A DNA stretch of 16,936 nucleotides from DATDVD01 sp035290065 (GCA_035290065.1 DATDVD010000040.1:1-16936); one strand, 5' to 3'. Shown: positions 1 through 8,308, counted from the first letter of the stretch. Numbers and translations: made by a program. Notes: generated by a model not told the origin, from the letters alone.

Positions 1-27
1 AAAATTTAACGCACGCGTTGCGTTCTT

Positions 28-47
28 GGGCAGACCACGGTCTGCCC
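28..47. repeat. Perfect 9-bp hairpin downstream of clpP
   Basis: GGGCAGACC and GGTCTGCCC form a 9-bp inverted repeat around a 2-nt centre. A second, smaller inverted repeat (AACGCA/TGCGTT, 8-24) lies beside it. Together they sit just past the clpP stop codon. No T-tract follows the stem on the minus strand, so it is not a classical intrinsic terminator, although it could protect the 3' end of the clpP transcript. It resembles a dispersed intergenic palindrome, but only one copy is in the window. Confidence 0.6.
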
Positions 48-66
48 CTACATTTATTTTTAGAGT

Positions 67-714
67 TTATACTTCCTCTCGAACTTTTTTGGCCTGGCGC
101 ATTTCGATCACTTCATCGATTAAACCATATTCTTTCGCTTCATAAGGATTCATGAAATTATCGCGATTAGTATCTTTTTCGATTTGTTTAAGCGGTTTAC
201 TGCAATGTTTGGCCAAAATACCATTCAACGTATCGCTGACGCGTTGAATTTCTTTGGCATGAATCTGAATATCCGTTCCTTGGCCCTGGTATCCACCCAA
301 CACTTGATGAATCATCACCGTTGAATGGAGTAGCGCAAACCGTTTACCCTGCGCACCACCTGCTAACAGCAACGATCCCGCACTGGCTGCTTGGCCTAAG
401 CATAAGGTACTGACATCTGGCTTAATAAACTGCATCGTGTCATAAATAGAAAGCCCTGCTGTAACAACACCGCCGGGCGAATTGATATAAAGATGAATAT
501 CTTTATCGGGATTTTCCGACTCTAAAAAAAGCAATTGGGCTACAATTAAATTCGCCATGTGCTCTTCAATCTGACCCACTACAAAAATAATTCGATCTTT
601 TAAAAGACGAGAGTAAATATCGTACGCGCGCTCGCCGCGGGAACTTTGCTCTACGACCATCGGTACTAAATTGGCTCGAATATAGTGTAAACGCTCATCC
701 ATGGATGTGATCAT
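67..714 (-). CDS. clpP: ATP-dependent Clp protease proteolytic subunit ClpP
   Basis: ClpP is the serine peptidase that forms a tetradecameric chamber and degrades unfolded or tagged cytoplasmic proteins delivered by ClpX or ClpA. The 215 residues match the usual family length. The catalytic triad is visible as Ser111 (GQAASAGS), His136 (VMIHQ) and Asp185 (TNRDNF), the same numbering as the E. coli precursor. The oligomerisation and substrate-groove segment INSPGG lies at residues 77-82. The start ATG at 712-714 has AAGGAG about 10 nt upstream on the coding strand. The gene begins inside the end of tig (20-bp overlap), which implies translational coupling. clpX would be expected further downstream, outside the window. 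No key residue is missing. Confidence 0.98.
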   Translation of the reverse strand: MITSMDERLHYIRANLVPMVVEQSSRGERAYDIYSRLLKDRIIFVVGQIEEHMANLIVAQLLFLESENPDKDIHLYINSPGGVVTAGLSIYDTMQFIKPDVSTLCLGQAASAGSLLLAGGAQGKRFALLHSTVMIHQVLGGYQGQGTDIQIHAKEIQRVSDTLNGILAKHCSKPLKQIEKDTNRDNFMNPYEAKEYGLIDEVIEMRQAKKVREEV

Positions 715-2044
715 CGTGTTCTACTCCTTTTTTTTCACTCGGTTGGGGGTTCAAAATCGCCTCAGCACTTACTTTTTTCTCCGTAACATTAGCGTCTTTT
801 AGCAAGGCCTTAATCGCCGCCTCTTCTAAAACACTCGACTCGATTTCTGAGCGCATCTCACGATTTTGCAGGTACCAGTTTACCACCTCTTCCGGCTTTT
901 GATAATGCTGGGCTAACTCTTCTATTTTAGCACGAACCGCCGCTTCCTCCACTTGAATGCCTTGCCGCTTGATCACTTCGGCCAACAGAAGGCCCACGGA
1001 CACCCGTCGATGGGCTTGATCTTCATAAAGATCATGATCTAAATTAATCGCAGGCAAATCCTTCATACCCAATTGCTGTTGGATACGATGGCGTGTTTCG
1101 TGTTGTAAGTGCTCAATTTCTTGATGCACCGCTGAATGAGGCAATTCCAAGGGATTAAGGCTCAACAACTGATCAAGCACGCGATTCTTAGTATCCATCC
1201 AAAGGGCAGCTTTTAATTCCGTTGCCAAGCGTTTGCGAATTTCTTCCTGTAATGTCGCCACATTCCCTTCCACGCCTAATCGCTTAACAAAAGCGTCGTT
1301 GACTTCTGGCAGTTCAGGCGCCGCCACCGCTTTAACCGTTACCTCAAAATCCACCGGTTTCCCGGCTAAATTTTTCGCATGATATTCTTTCGGGAATTCT
1401 AATTTTAATACTTTAGAATCTCCAGCTTTTAAGCCTTCCAATCCTTCTTCAAAGCCCGTGATTAGGGAGTGGGAGCCAATGTTCACTTTAAAATCGTGTG
1501 CCTCCCCGCCTTGAAATTTTTCGCCCTCTATGGTGCCCACAAAATCAATCGTGAGGGTATCACCGTGTTCGGCAGCCCGTTCAATGGGTTTAAATTCGGC
1601 ATGTTGCTGGCGCAATTTGGTCAGCATAGCTTCAATTTCTTTATCCGTAATTTCAGCGGTTTGAAGTTCCAATGTTTGGCCGCTTAAGTCTTTTAATTGG
1701 ATGTCAGGAAACACTTCAAACGTTGCGGTAAATTCTAAGGGATGATCTTTTTTGATTTCTTTAGGTTCCACTTTAGGCATACCGGCCACTTGTAATTTTT
1801 CTTCTCGAATGGCTTGCTCTAAATTAGAGCGCATTAAATCACCGCACACTTCGTGCAACACGCTGTTCCCAAAGCGAGTTTCCACTACCTTAACGGGGAC
1901 TTTTCCAGGACGAAATCCATCCACTTTGGCTTGCTTAGCCACTTGTTGTAGCCGTGCCAGATATTGTTGTTGCACAACACTCGCTGGAATTTGAACATCG
2001 AGTTTGCGATGAAGGTTATCGATTTTTTCTACTTTAATGTGCAT
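695..2044 (-). CDS. tig: Trigger factor, ribosome-associated chaperone and prolyl isomerase
   Basis: Trigger factor binds next to the ribosome exit tunnel and shields nascent chains. The 449 residues are slightly longer than E. coli Tig (432). The N-terminal ribosome-docking signature GFRPGKVP is at residues 43-50. The FKBP-type peptidyl-prolyl isomerase domain runs from about 160 to 241 (GDTLTIDFVGTIEGEKF through GFEEGLEGLKAGD). The C-terminal helical chaperone arms follow, and the protein ends in an acidic/His-rich tail (VEHDDHIHG). The ATG at 2042-2044 has GAGGA about 7 nt upstream. tRNA-Leu ends only 16 nt before the start, and clpP overlaps the 3' end, so the three are probably one transcript. 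The tig-clpP order is the common bacterial one. Confidence 0.98.
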   Translation of the reverse strand: MHIKVEKIDNLHRKLDVQIPASVVQQQYLARLQQVAKQAKVDGFRPGKVPVKVVETRFGNSVLHEVCGDLMRSNLEQAIREEKLQVAGMPKVEPKEIKKDHPLEFTATFEVFPDIQLKDLSGQTLELQTAEITDKEIEAMLTKLRQQHAEFKPIERAAEHGDTLTIDFVGTIEGEKFQGGEAHDFKVNIGSHSLITGFEEGLEGLKAGDSKVLKLEFPKEYHAKNLAGKPVDFEVTVKAVAAPELPEVNDAFVKRLGVEGNVATLQEEIRKRLATELKAALWMDTKNRVLDQLLSLNPLELPHSAVHQEIEHLQHETRHRIQQQLGMKDLPAINLDHDLYEDQAHRRVSVGLLLAEVIKRQGIQVEEAAVRAKIEELAQHYQKPEEVVNWYLQNREMRSEIESSVLEEAAIKALLKDANVTEKKVSAEAILNPQPSEKKGVEHDDHIHG

Positions 2045-2060
2045 GGGTTTTCCTCATGGG

Positions 2061-2145
2061 TGGTGCGAGAGGAGAGACTCGAACTCTCATGGGTTGCCCC
2101 GCTGGAACCTAAATCCAGTGCGTCTGCCAATTTCGCCACTCTCGC
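2061..2145 (-). tRNA. tRNA-Leu(TAG)
   Basis: The minus strand folds as an 85-nt class II tRNA: acceptor GCGAGAG pairs with CTCTCGC, and the anticodon stem CTGGA/TCCAG holds loop TTTAGGT with anticodon TAG. A long variable arm (GCGGGGCAACCCAT) is typical of leucine tRNA, and CCA is encoded (2061-2063). It lies 16 nt before tig. The region upstream shows a possible -35 TTGATG and -10 TTAAAT with a 17-nt spacer, and a GC-rich stretch (GCCGCCCGC) before the tRNA, but this promoter is weakly supported. Confidence 0.97.
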
Positions 2146-2212
2146 AAGTCATTAGTGCGGGCGGCATTTTAACGTATTTAAGGAGAAGGGGGAAGTTTCA
2201 TCAACGCCTTGA

Positions 2213-2989
2213 TTAAACACCTACTACTTCTCCCCAAATATGCACCTGCAGGCGGGGGGAATAATGAAAATGATAGTCTTTACAGAGTTCGACAATCCAT
2301 TGCGATTTTTCAGCTAACCCCTCCGCCGTGCTGCCTTCAGGCATTAGCCAGATGCGATGGGGTGAGAGCGCTAAGGGTTTAACATAGCGTTGAATCACCT
2401 CATTGATGTCACCTCGCTTTGAAAGAACAAATTTAAAGTAGGCGTGGGGGGTGAGAGCCAATTGGGTGAGTACGTCGAGACAATAGGCTTTGCTGATCAG
2501 CTCGCCGCTGTGGGTGAGCTTGGGGCTGGCGTTGATTTGGTGGATTTTTTTTAAAAAATCGGGGGTAAAAAGGTAGGTGGCATTGGTTTCGATTTCTATA
2601 TAAGGATGAAAAGATTTTTTTTCTGAGTTTTCGCGCAGCGCGATCCGAGCGACTAGAGCATCGATAAAAAGAGATAAAGCGGGTTGTTGGAGTAAGGGCT
2701 CACCACCGGTAATGACTAAATGGGCGCCCTCTTGCAAAGCTTGCAACCATCCTTTTGTTTGCCAATCCGTGAGAAGTTCCTCAAACGAATATTGTTGACC
2801 GTGGCGCCAGACGTGCTTGGTGTCACACCCTAAATGCTCACCCGTTTCCGGATGGCGATAGGTGAAACCTTCGCATTGTAGATTACAACCGCTTAAGCGC
2901 AAAAACACAGCGGGCTGGCCTACGGAAGGGCCTTCGCCTTGAATACTGTAAAAGGTTTCCGCGACGATTAATTGATCATTCCGTGCCAC
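2213..2989 (-). CDS. queE: 7-carboxy-7-deazaguanine synthase QueE (radical SAM)
   Basis: QueE converts 6-carboxy-5,6,7,8-tetrahydropterin to 7-carboxy-7-deazaguanine, a precursor of queuosine in tRNA. It is a radical SAM enzyme using a 4Fe-4S cluster. The 258 residues show the family start (FYSIQGEGPSVGQPAVFLRLSGC), a DTKHVW segment like E. coli QueE, the SAM-binding VITGGEPLLQQ near 92-103, and a C-terminal SPRLQVHIWGE motif. Cys35, Cys39 and Cys55 appear to be the cluster ligands, but the spacing is CX3CX15C rather than the canonical CX3CX2C of the E. coli enzyme: about 13 extra residues lie between the second and third Cys. The start is GTG at 2987-2989, overlapping the queD 3' end by 14 nt, which suggests coupled translation. 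No strong Shine-Dalgarno is visible. Confidence 0.93.
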   Translation of the reverse strand: MARNDQLIVAETFYSIQGEGPSVGQPAVFLRLSGCNLQCEGFTYRHPETGEHLGCDTKHVWRHGQQYSFEELLTDWQTKGWLQALQEGAHLVITGGEPLLQQPALSLFIDALVARIALRENSEKKSFHPYIEIETNATYLFTPDFLKKIHQINASPKLTHSGELISKAYCLDVLTQLALTPHAYFKFVLSKRGDINEVIQRYVKPLALSPHRIWLMPEGSTAEGLAEKSQWIVELCKDYHFHYSPRLQVHIWGEVVGV

Positions 2990-3461
2990 AGACTTGCCCT
3001 GCTAATGATAAACCCTGTGCAGAATAAATGGCGCCGGATTTTTGGGTTTCCCATATTTCTACGGCCATTAACTCTGCAGCGGGATTCAAGTGTTTTAATT
3101 CGGTGTGGAGTTGGTGTTGGAATTGATGGAATAACTGCTCTGCTAACACTTCGGCCGTGGAATTTTTATGCTCCGGTAATTGGAAATAGCGTTGTTGATG
3201 CTGCTCTAGAAATTCAATCAAGGCATGATCATCGGCGCACACAATCGTCGCATGATCCCAATGCAGGTTGACCCAATTTTTAAAGTATTTTTTAATATCA
3301 GAAAAATCCATGACGAAATCATATTCGTTTAGACGTTTTGCGCCTAACACCACATACACACGATAATCATGACCGTGTAAATGCGCACATTTTCCCTGAT
3401 AATTTTTTACCAAGCGATGCGCGGCGGAGAAACGAGTTAGGCAAGATTTAATGTAATACAT
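2976..3461 (-). CDS. queD: 6-carboxytetrahydropterin synthase QueD family
   Basis: QueD makes 6-carboxytetrahydropterin from 7,8-dihydroneopterin triphosphate, the step before QueE in queuosine biosynthesis. Counting from the ATG at 3459-3461 the protein has 161 residues. The zinc ligands of the family are visible: His15 (FSAAHRL) and His29/His31 (HLHGHDY), with the catalytic Cys25 four residues before the first of the pair. The C-terminal WETQKSGAIY matches the family's Glu-containing end. It is about 40 residues longer than E. coli QueD because of a longer middle segment (LIEFLEQHQQRYFQLPEHKN). A TTG in frame at 3486-3488 would add nine residues. Neither start has a good Shine-Dalgarno; the ATG was chosen because it matches the usual N-terminus. 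The queE overlap supports the assignment. Confidence 0.9.
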   Translation of the reverse strand: MYYIKSCLTRFSAAHRLVKNYQGKCAHLHGHDYRVYVVLGAKRLNEYDFVMDFSDIKKYFKNWVNLHWDHATIVCADDHALIEFLEQHQQRYFQLPEHKNSTAEVLAEQLFHQFQHQLHTELKHLNPAAELMAVEIWETQKSGAIYSAQGLSLAGQVCGTE

Positions 3462-3521
3462 AGGTATTTTCAATTTATCAAACGACAAAGGCTAGTCATA
3501 AAACGGGGAAAATAGCATGGA

Positions 3522-5024
3522 TTAGGAAGGAACACTAGCACTAGCACTAGCACTAGTAGGAGCTCCACTGAATGCTGATGGGAAAGAAGGTAGACCATCA
3601 GGTGGAGGTTCTACGGAAGGGCGTCGACCTTCTTCTATTCCTTGTCTAGGGACTGATCCTCGTGCTGCTGGTAGCGCAACCGCCATATTAGCCGGCGAAA
3701 CTTCTGCTTTTCTACGATTTAATGCTGCCTCACACTTTTTGGCATCCGCATAACCCCCTATGCCGCTAAATTTGGGAACCACACGAGAAACAATATAACC
3801 CACTAGAAAAGCGGCAAAAAGAATCCACATCACTCCGTGCGTAAAATGCAGACCTTTCGATAAAGCACTAATTTGAGTTTCTTTGCCCAACCCAAAGCCC
3901 ACCAAGGAAATTAATACACAAGCGGCTGAACCCAGTAAAATGCTCCGAAAAGTCGAATTAGGGGGTAGGGTTTTAAATACTTGTTCTGCCCATTGTTCTC
4001 TTAATAGTATTAATCGTTTTAATCTATCCTCTTCATCCCCTGTTAACGCCCGCAATGTTTTTAAATAGGTCAATTTACTATTTTCTTCCGGCGTTAACAC
4101 CTGACCCTTTTTCAATTTATTTAAAAGTAACGCTTTTTCTTTATGTAATTCTTTTAATTTACTTAATAGTTTAAAATATTGGGCATATTCCGATTTGTCA
4201 AATTCATTAGAAATTAATTTTAGTTTAGAATCCGGCAAATCTTTCGCTATACCAAAAATATTTTGCCAATGTTGAAAAATTTCAAATGAAAAAACAGCGC
4301 TGGCTAATACTACGCCCCAAATAAGACCTGTTGAGAAACCAAACACACCAATAGCACCTAAAACTGTAAAGAAGCCTCGGCCTGTTTCCGAGAGCACTTT
4401 ACCGGCCATTCCTATGCCTTTATAGTAATTATTGGTCGCGCGACTTTTCTTTAAAAAGCCATATTTCAGACTGATATCCACGCAAAACGCTAACACCGCA
4501 TTAACAAGGCCGGTGATCAATAATACTTGAATAGGGAAAAAATTATGGACGTTATGTTCAAAAAGATAAATACCTGCAAAGATTCCATAGGCATACACCA
4601 GGGTTTGAATCCCCGTAGTAATCCAAAACGTTACCAATGACCAACCTTTTAATTTAAAATTTTCATCGCCTTCGGTTTTTCCTTCTTTAATATAGGTGGT
4701 GATCAGTCCTTGTAAGAAGTAGCTGGCTGTAATTAAAAGACAGGCGACGGGAACGATCATAAGTTCCATCCACCACAAATTGAACGTCGCACCCAGTGAA
4801 TAACGCGCACTTAATACGTCAATAAAAGAAACGATCGCACCGCAGAGGATCATCCCAATAAAATGAAGAATATCTTTGGTTCTTTTTCTGGATAAAAGAG
4901 GAGGTTTTACTTTGGGCTGAGGTAATTTCTGATCTAAATAGTGGAGTCTGTCTGCACTTAATGGCTCTTGTAGGTCTTCAGCAGTTAAACCATCTTGTAG
5001 GTCCGGGGGAACACCTGGTTTCAT
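3522..5024 (-). CDS. Polytopic membrane protein with PmrA-type promoter, candidate Dot/Icm effector
   Basis: I do not recognise a family for this 500-residue protein. Hydrophobic segments that look membrane-spanning lie at about 52-71, 86-108, 130-153, 162-182, 218-247, 361-379 and 394-414. Between the fifth and sixth is a charged, leucine-rich stretch (about 265-345) that could form a coiled coil. The tail from about 435 carries LNRRKAEVSPANMAVAL, a motif also found at the end of the 1142-residue protein, then a Pro/Ser-rich region and a Ser-Ala repeat ending in SASASASVPS. The ATG at 5022-5024 has AGGAGGG 11 nt upstream. A perfect PmrA-type box and -10 precede it. The promoter, unknown fold and small/polar C-terminus fit a Dot/Icm effector, but secretion is inference. 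It could instead be an ordinary inner-membrane protein. Confidence 0.85.
   Translation of the reverse strand: MKPGVPPDLQDGLTAEDLQEPLSADRLHYLDQKLPQPKVKPPLLSRKRTKDILHFIGMILCGAIVSFIDVLSARYSLGATFNLWWMELMIVPVACLLITASYFLQGLITTYIKEGKTEGDENFKLKGWSLVTFWITTGIQTLVYAYGIFAGIYLFEHNVHNFFPIQVLLITGLVNAVLAFCVDISLKYGFLKKSRATNNYYKGIGMAGKVLSETGRGFFTVLGAIGVFGFSTGLIWGVVLASAVFSFEIFQHWQNIFGIAKDLPDSKLKLISNEFDKSEYAQYFKLLSKLKELHKEKALLLNKLKKGQVLTPEENSKLTYLKTLRALTGDEEDRLKRLILLREQWAEQVFKTLPPNSTFRSILLGSAACVLISLVGFGLGKETQISALSKGLHFTHGVMWILFAAFLVGYIVSRVVPKFSGIGGYADAKKCEAALNRRKAEVSPANMAVALPAARGSVPRQGIEEGRRPSVEPPPDGLPSFPSAFSGAPTSASASASVPS
3533..3556. repeat. Hexanucleotide tandem repeat, 4 x CACTAG
   Basis: Four perfect copies of CACTAG lie in the last codons of the 500-residue membrane-protein gene. 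On the coding strand they encode alternating Ser and Ala. Because the unit is six bases, slippage would change tail length by Ser-Ala pairs without shifting frame. Confidence 0.9.
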
Positions 5025-5050
5025 ATTATTACTAACCCTCCTTTATTATC

Positions 5051-5083
5051 AGTATAAGAACCTAATATTAAGAGAATATTAAG
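5051..5083 (-). promoter_or_regulatory. PmrA-box promoter of the 500-residue protein gene
   Basis: On the minus strand, CTTAATATT-CT-CTTAATATT (5064-5083) is a perfect match in both halves to the PmrA regulatory element described for Legionella and Coxiella. Seven bases later comes the -10 hexamer TATACT (5051-5056). Transcription would start near 5044, giving a short leader containing the ribosome-binding site AGGAGGG. PmrA is the response regulator of the PmrAB two-component system. Confidence 0.85.
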
Positions 5084-5178
5084 AGCCCTTGCGAACATTC
5101 AAAAATTATCCAGGCTATCGTTTCGGGTATTGCCAATATCCACTAATTGGTTGATTTTATAAAAAATTTAAGCGGTCT

Positions 5179-7470
5179 TTATCCTCCCTTGCGGGCGGGA
5201 GAAGAGGAGGGTCTATAGGTCGCTAAATCGGAATGGCCGTCGTGTCGGCTGAGAGCTCGAACATGGTCATTTATAGCATGTTGGAAGGAGTGTTTTAAAG
5301 GGGTTGTTATATGATAATTCATAGACCCTAATACGGAATGCTTAGCCCTCATAACCCGAGCAGCAGGTTCAGCGAGAAAAGAACGATCATATTCTTTATT
5401 CGCTGAACACCCATACAAAGCCCCTATCATTAACCCAAATCCTCCCATGAATAAGCATAACCAAGGCGGTACAGGCACTGTCCCAAAACCACCGTTAAAG
5501 AAGCTGAATAACACACTGCCTATCATAAAGCCCACGCTACCGAAAAATAGGCCTTCCCGCTCATTCCGAGAGGAAGAAAGAAATAATAAACCCAACAATA
5601 TTCCCCATCCCGCGGCTCCCCCTACGCCTAACAAGAAGCTATAACCCCAACTGACGTGGTAACAAAAAGCCACAGAGAAAGTGATACAAAAACCAAACAC
5701 AAAGCGGGGATGCTTCATCACAATAGCCAGGAGATTAAATACTCCCTCAAGGAGCATTTTTATGCCGTTTTTAATAGTGCGTCCCAGTAGAATGATCCCT
5801 CTAATACACTGACTCGCCCCATAATGCCACACTCTAATAAAAACACGGGTTAAATCGGTCAGGGGTTTAACGACTTCCCTCCACGAGGGTGCCCAATAAT
5901 TCCACCATTTTTTTTCAAATAATTTCCAGAATCCCGTTACTTTAAATAACGCATTAAAAGGAATCCAAGCAACGCGCAAAGGCCAAAATAATCCGACTCG
6001 AATCAGCAATTTGAATAGATTGCTCCATCCATTTTCTTGGGCGGCATTTAAACGATAGCGAGGTGTGCCTAATGCATAGACTAACGTATATAAAAGATGC
6101 CGACGGTACTGATCTCGACGGGATTTTCTGACTACACTGTCTTGATAATAATGGCTGCGAGAATTTCCTATTGCCGGCGTAATACCCGCTGTCAGAGGGG
6201 TGACAAACACTTTTCCAGAACAATCTTCAATCCAATCGGATAAACCTAATTGAAAAGCCTTCCTCATCCCTATCACCGCATGCTTTATTTCACTTCCTAT
6301 TTTTTCTACCAAAGAAATTACCATTTTTAAAAAAATCTCGGAAAAACTGAGGGTAGCTTCCAGTGTCGCATCGCGCATATCGTAATACGTTACGACGGCG
6401 CTTCCTTCCGCATAGCCCTGATCAGTGATACGTTTCCACAAACTATAATAACGCCGCATAGGATGAACCCTGACAAAGGGTGATGGGGGAGCTATAAAAG
6501 GATTGCGAATAGAATACTGCAACACAGCATTGATACCGAATAAAAAATCGTTAATGGCTCCTCGACCTGTACCGACAAGCTGAGAAGAAGTCACTATTAT
6601 ACGAGAATGTTCCTCATAATCGCCTTGATGTTCTTTTAAAATTCGGTGATTTTGGTCGAATAAATACGTGGCTTTACACGCTTCTGCCTTTTCTATGGCT
6701 TGATTCAACAAGCCCCGAAAAATAGCAGGATTGTTAGAGCCGATTGTTAGGTAATCATTCTCACGGCGTGCAGCGCGAAGAATAGCGCTGACTCGATTCG
6801 TCACAAAATCTGCGATAAGATTGCGTGTGGAATCACAGCCAAATATTCTCGGCCTTGCTGACTCCGGTGTTACCTGCCTTAGAAAACGATGGCGTAAATG
6901 TTCTAATGCTTCGCGATCGGGTTCATAACAAGGGCCTTGAAGCCTCGTGTTAATCGTGGTTAACACCGTCTCATAATCCATACCATGCAATCGTTCAATG
7001 GCTTGTAACCATCTCAATCGTTTGATAGCTCGGGCGCAAATGATTTCTTTATTTACACATACATCAGACCGTAAACCCCATTGTTCCTGATCGTGTAATA
7101 CGTGTAAACGATATTGACCTATATAACCGATCATTTTAGCCGTGAGTGCATCCTCGTTAAAAAGAGTTAATCCTAATGCTTGCAAGCTTCGATATTCTTG
7201 CCACGTGATGTAGGCCACCGCGCAACTTTCGGGTAAATAAGCATCTACATTAAAAATTCGAAGAGTGCTGGCCGTACTGGTCATGGGTAACGAAGAAAAA
7301 GGATACACTTCTCGAATACCGCGAGTGGTAGCCATAAAAACACGCTGATGAATGCGATTTCGGCCTTTTAGGTCTAAATAATGAGGAGAAGAATTAAAAA
7401 CAATACGTCCTTGACTCACCAGAGGTTGTCGAATTTCCTCTAAAAATTTAAAGCCACTTAATACTCTCAT
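5179..7470 (-). CDS. Large unknown protein with C-terminal membrane domain and PmrA-type promoter, candidate effector
   Basis: No family is recognised. From the ATG at 7468-7470 the protein has 763 residues. The first part, to about 450, is soluble and rich in Arg, Leu and aromatic residues. A Trp/Arg-rich amphipathic stretch follows (near WKLFEKKWWNYWAPSW), then a glycine-rich hydrophobic block at about 587-690 that could make four or more membrane passes, and a basic soluble tail ending SSSPARKGG. I chose the ATG because AAGGAT lies 6 nt before it; a TTG at 7492-7494, eight codons upstream, is nearly at the predicted transcription start and has no ribosome-binding site. A PmrA-type box with a good -10 precedes the gene. 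It lies upstream of, and in the same orientation as, the 500-residue membrane gene, which has its own box. Effector status is inferred from the promoter only. Confidence 0.85.
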   Translation of the reverse strand: MRVLSGFKFLEEIRQPLVSQGRIVFNSSPHYLDLKGRNRIHQRVFMATTRGIREVYPFSSLPMTSTASTLRIFNVDAYLPESCAVAYITWQEYRSLQALGLTLFNEDALTAKMIGYIGQYRLHVLHDQEQWGLRSDVCVNKEIICARAIKRLRWLQAIERLHGMDYETVLTTINTRLQGPCYEPDREALEHLRHRFLRQVTPESARPRIFGCDSTRNLIADFVTNRVSAILRAARRENDYLTIGSNNPAIFRGLLNQAIEKAEACKATYLFDQNHRILKEHQGDYEEHSRIIVTSSQLVGTGRGAINDFLFGINAVLQYSIRNPFIAPPSPFVRVHPMRRYYSLWKRITDQGYAEGSAVVTYYDMRDATLEATLSFSEIFLKMVISLVEKIGSEIKHAVIGMRKAFQLGLSDWIEDCSGKVFVTPLTAGITPAIGNSRSHYYQDSVVRKSRRDQYRRHLLYTLVYALGTPRYRLNAAQENGWSNLFKLLIRVGLFWPLRVAWIPFNALFKVTGFWKLFEKKWWNYWAPSWREVVKPLTDLTRVFIRVWHYGASQCIRGIILLGRTIKNGIKMLLEGVFNLLAIVMKHPRFVFGFCITFSVAFCYHVSWGYSFLLGVGGAAGWGILLGLLFLSSSRNEREGLFFGSVGFMIGSVLFSFFNGGFGTVPVPPWLCLFMGGFGLMIGALYGCSANKEYDRSFLAEPAARVMRAKHSVLGSMNYHITTPLKHSFQHAINDHVRALSRHDGHSDLATYRPSSSPARKGG

Positions 7471-7502
7471 GGCTATCCTTATGGATGAAGGCAATTATTT
7501 TG

Positions 7503-7535
7503 ACTATAACCCCTTTGGGTTAAGATAACATTAAG
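7503..7535 (-). promoter_or_regulatory. PmrA-type promoter of the 763-residue protein gene
   Basis: On the minus strand the first half-site CTTAATGTT (8 of 9 consensus bases) and the second CTTAACCCA (core CTTAA kept) are separated by AT. Seven bases later is the -10 TATAGT (7503-7508). The second half is degenerate, but the geometry equals that of the two perfect boxes in this window. Confidence 0.7.
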
Positions 7536-7560
7536 GCAGGGGCGTTTTCCAAGACTCTGA

Positions 7561-8301
7561 TCAATGAGCCTGCAAGCACTGCAGATAAGCGCGTACCGTG
7601 TACGTTAAACCTTGCTCTAAAGCGTCCACTATTAAGGCATGACCAATAGAAACTTCTAATAAGCCCGGTAATCGCGCCAACGGCGGTAAATTATGAAGGT
7701 TAAGATCGTGACCTGCATTGAGGCCCAATCCTAAGGTATGAGCCCTCTCGAAGGTGCGTTTTATCGCGTCCAATTCTTTTTCCGGATGGCCTGTTTGAAA
7801 CGCCTGCGCATAAGGACCCGTGTAAATTTCAATACGGTCGGCGCCTATTTGTTTGGCCAAAGGAAGATCCAGCGAATCAGAATCCATAAAAAGGCTGACG
7901 CGAATGCCCCAGGATTTAAGATCGTCGATTATTTTATTCAGAGAGTGGCCTTGAGTTTTAAGATTCCATCCATGATCGGAGGTAAGCTGATCGTTACTAT
8001 CAGGAACTAAGGTACATTGTGCCGGTTTTACCTCACGAACCAACGCCAGAAAACCGGGATAGGAATTCGTAGGGGTGGAAAAAGGATTGCCCTCTACGTT
8101 TAACTCTACCTCAATATGTTCTTTTAAATCAAAAACATCTTGAACACGAATGTGCCGTTGGTCAGGGCGGGGGTGAACGGTAATGCCATGGGCCCCTGCT
8201 TCCAATACCCTATCGGCACACTGCAGTAAATTAGGAATATCGGTGATTCGAGAGTTTCGAATAAGGGCGATTTTATTAAGATTGACGCTTAAGTGTGTCA
8301 T
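7561..8301 (-). CDS. pdxJ: Pyridoxine 5'-phosphate synthase PdxJ
   Basis: PdxJ condenses 1-deoxy-D-xylulose 5-phosphate with 3-amino-2-oxopropyl phosphate to pyridoxine 5'-phosphate, the last ring-forming step of DXP-dependent vitamin B6 synthesis. The 246 residues fit the family length and TIM-barrel pattern. The N-terminus LSVNLNKIALIRNSR corresponds to E. coli LLGVNIDHIATLRNAR. The likely catalytic residues are His43 (GITVHPRPDQRHI), Glu70 (ELNVEGNP) and His198 (LNAGHDL). C-terminal phosphate-binding residues appear in EVSIGHALI. The ATG at 8299-8301 lies only 7 nt from the 3' end of tRNA-His and no Shine-Dalgarno fits between them, so the mRNA is either a tRNA-pdxJ read-through or nearly leaderless after tRNA processing. 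Confidence 0.96.
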   Translation of the reverse strand: MTHLSVNLNKIALIRNSRITDIPNLLQCADRVLEAGAHGITVHPRPDQRHIRVQDVFDLKEHIEVELNVEGNPFSTPTNSYPGFLALVREVKPAQCTLVPDSNDQLTSDHGWNLKTQGHSLNKIIDDLKSWGIRVSLFMDSDSLDLPLAKQIGADRIEIYTGPYAQAFQTGHPEKELDAIKRTFERAHTLGLGLNAGHDLNLHNLPPLARLPGLLEVSIGHALIVDALEQGLTYTVRAYLQCLQAH

Positions 8302-8308
8302 ATTTCAT

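Noticed and set aside
1964..2155. Plus-strand frame with REERLELSWVAPLEPKSSASA
   Set aside because: It is the antisense translation of tRNA-Leu plus the start of tig.
5954..6223. 89-codon minus-strand frame inside the 763-residue gene
   Set aside because: It lies in another frame of a long intact gene, with no ribosome-binding site or recognisable product.
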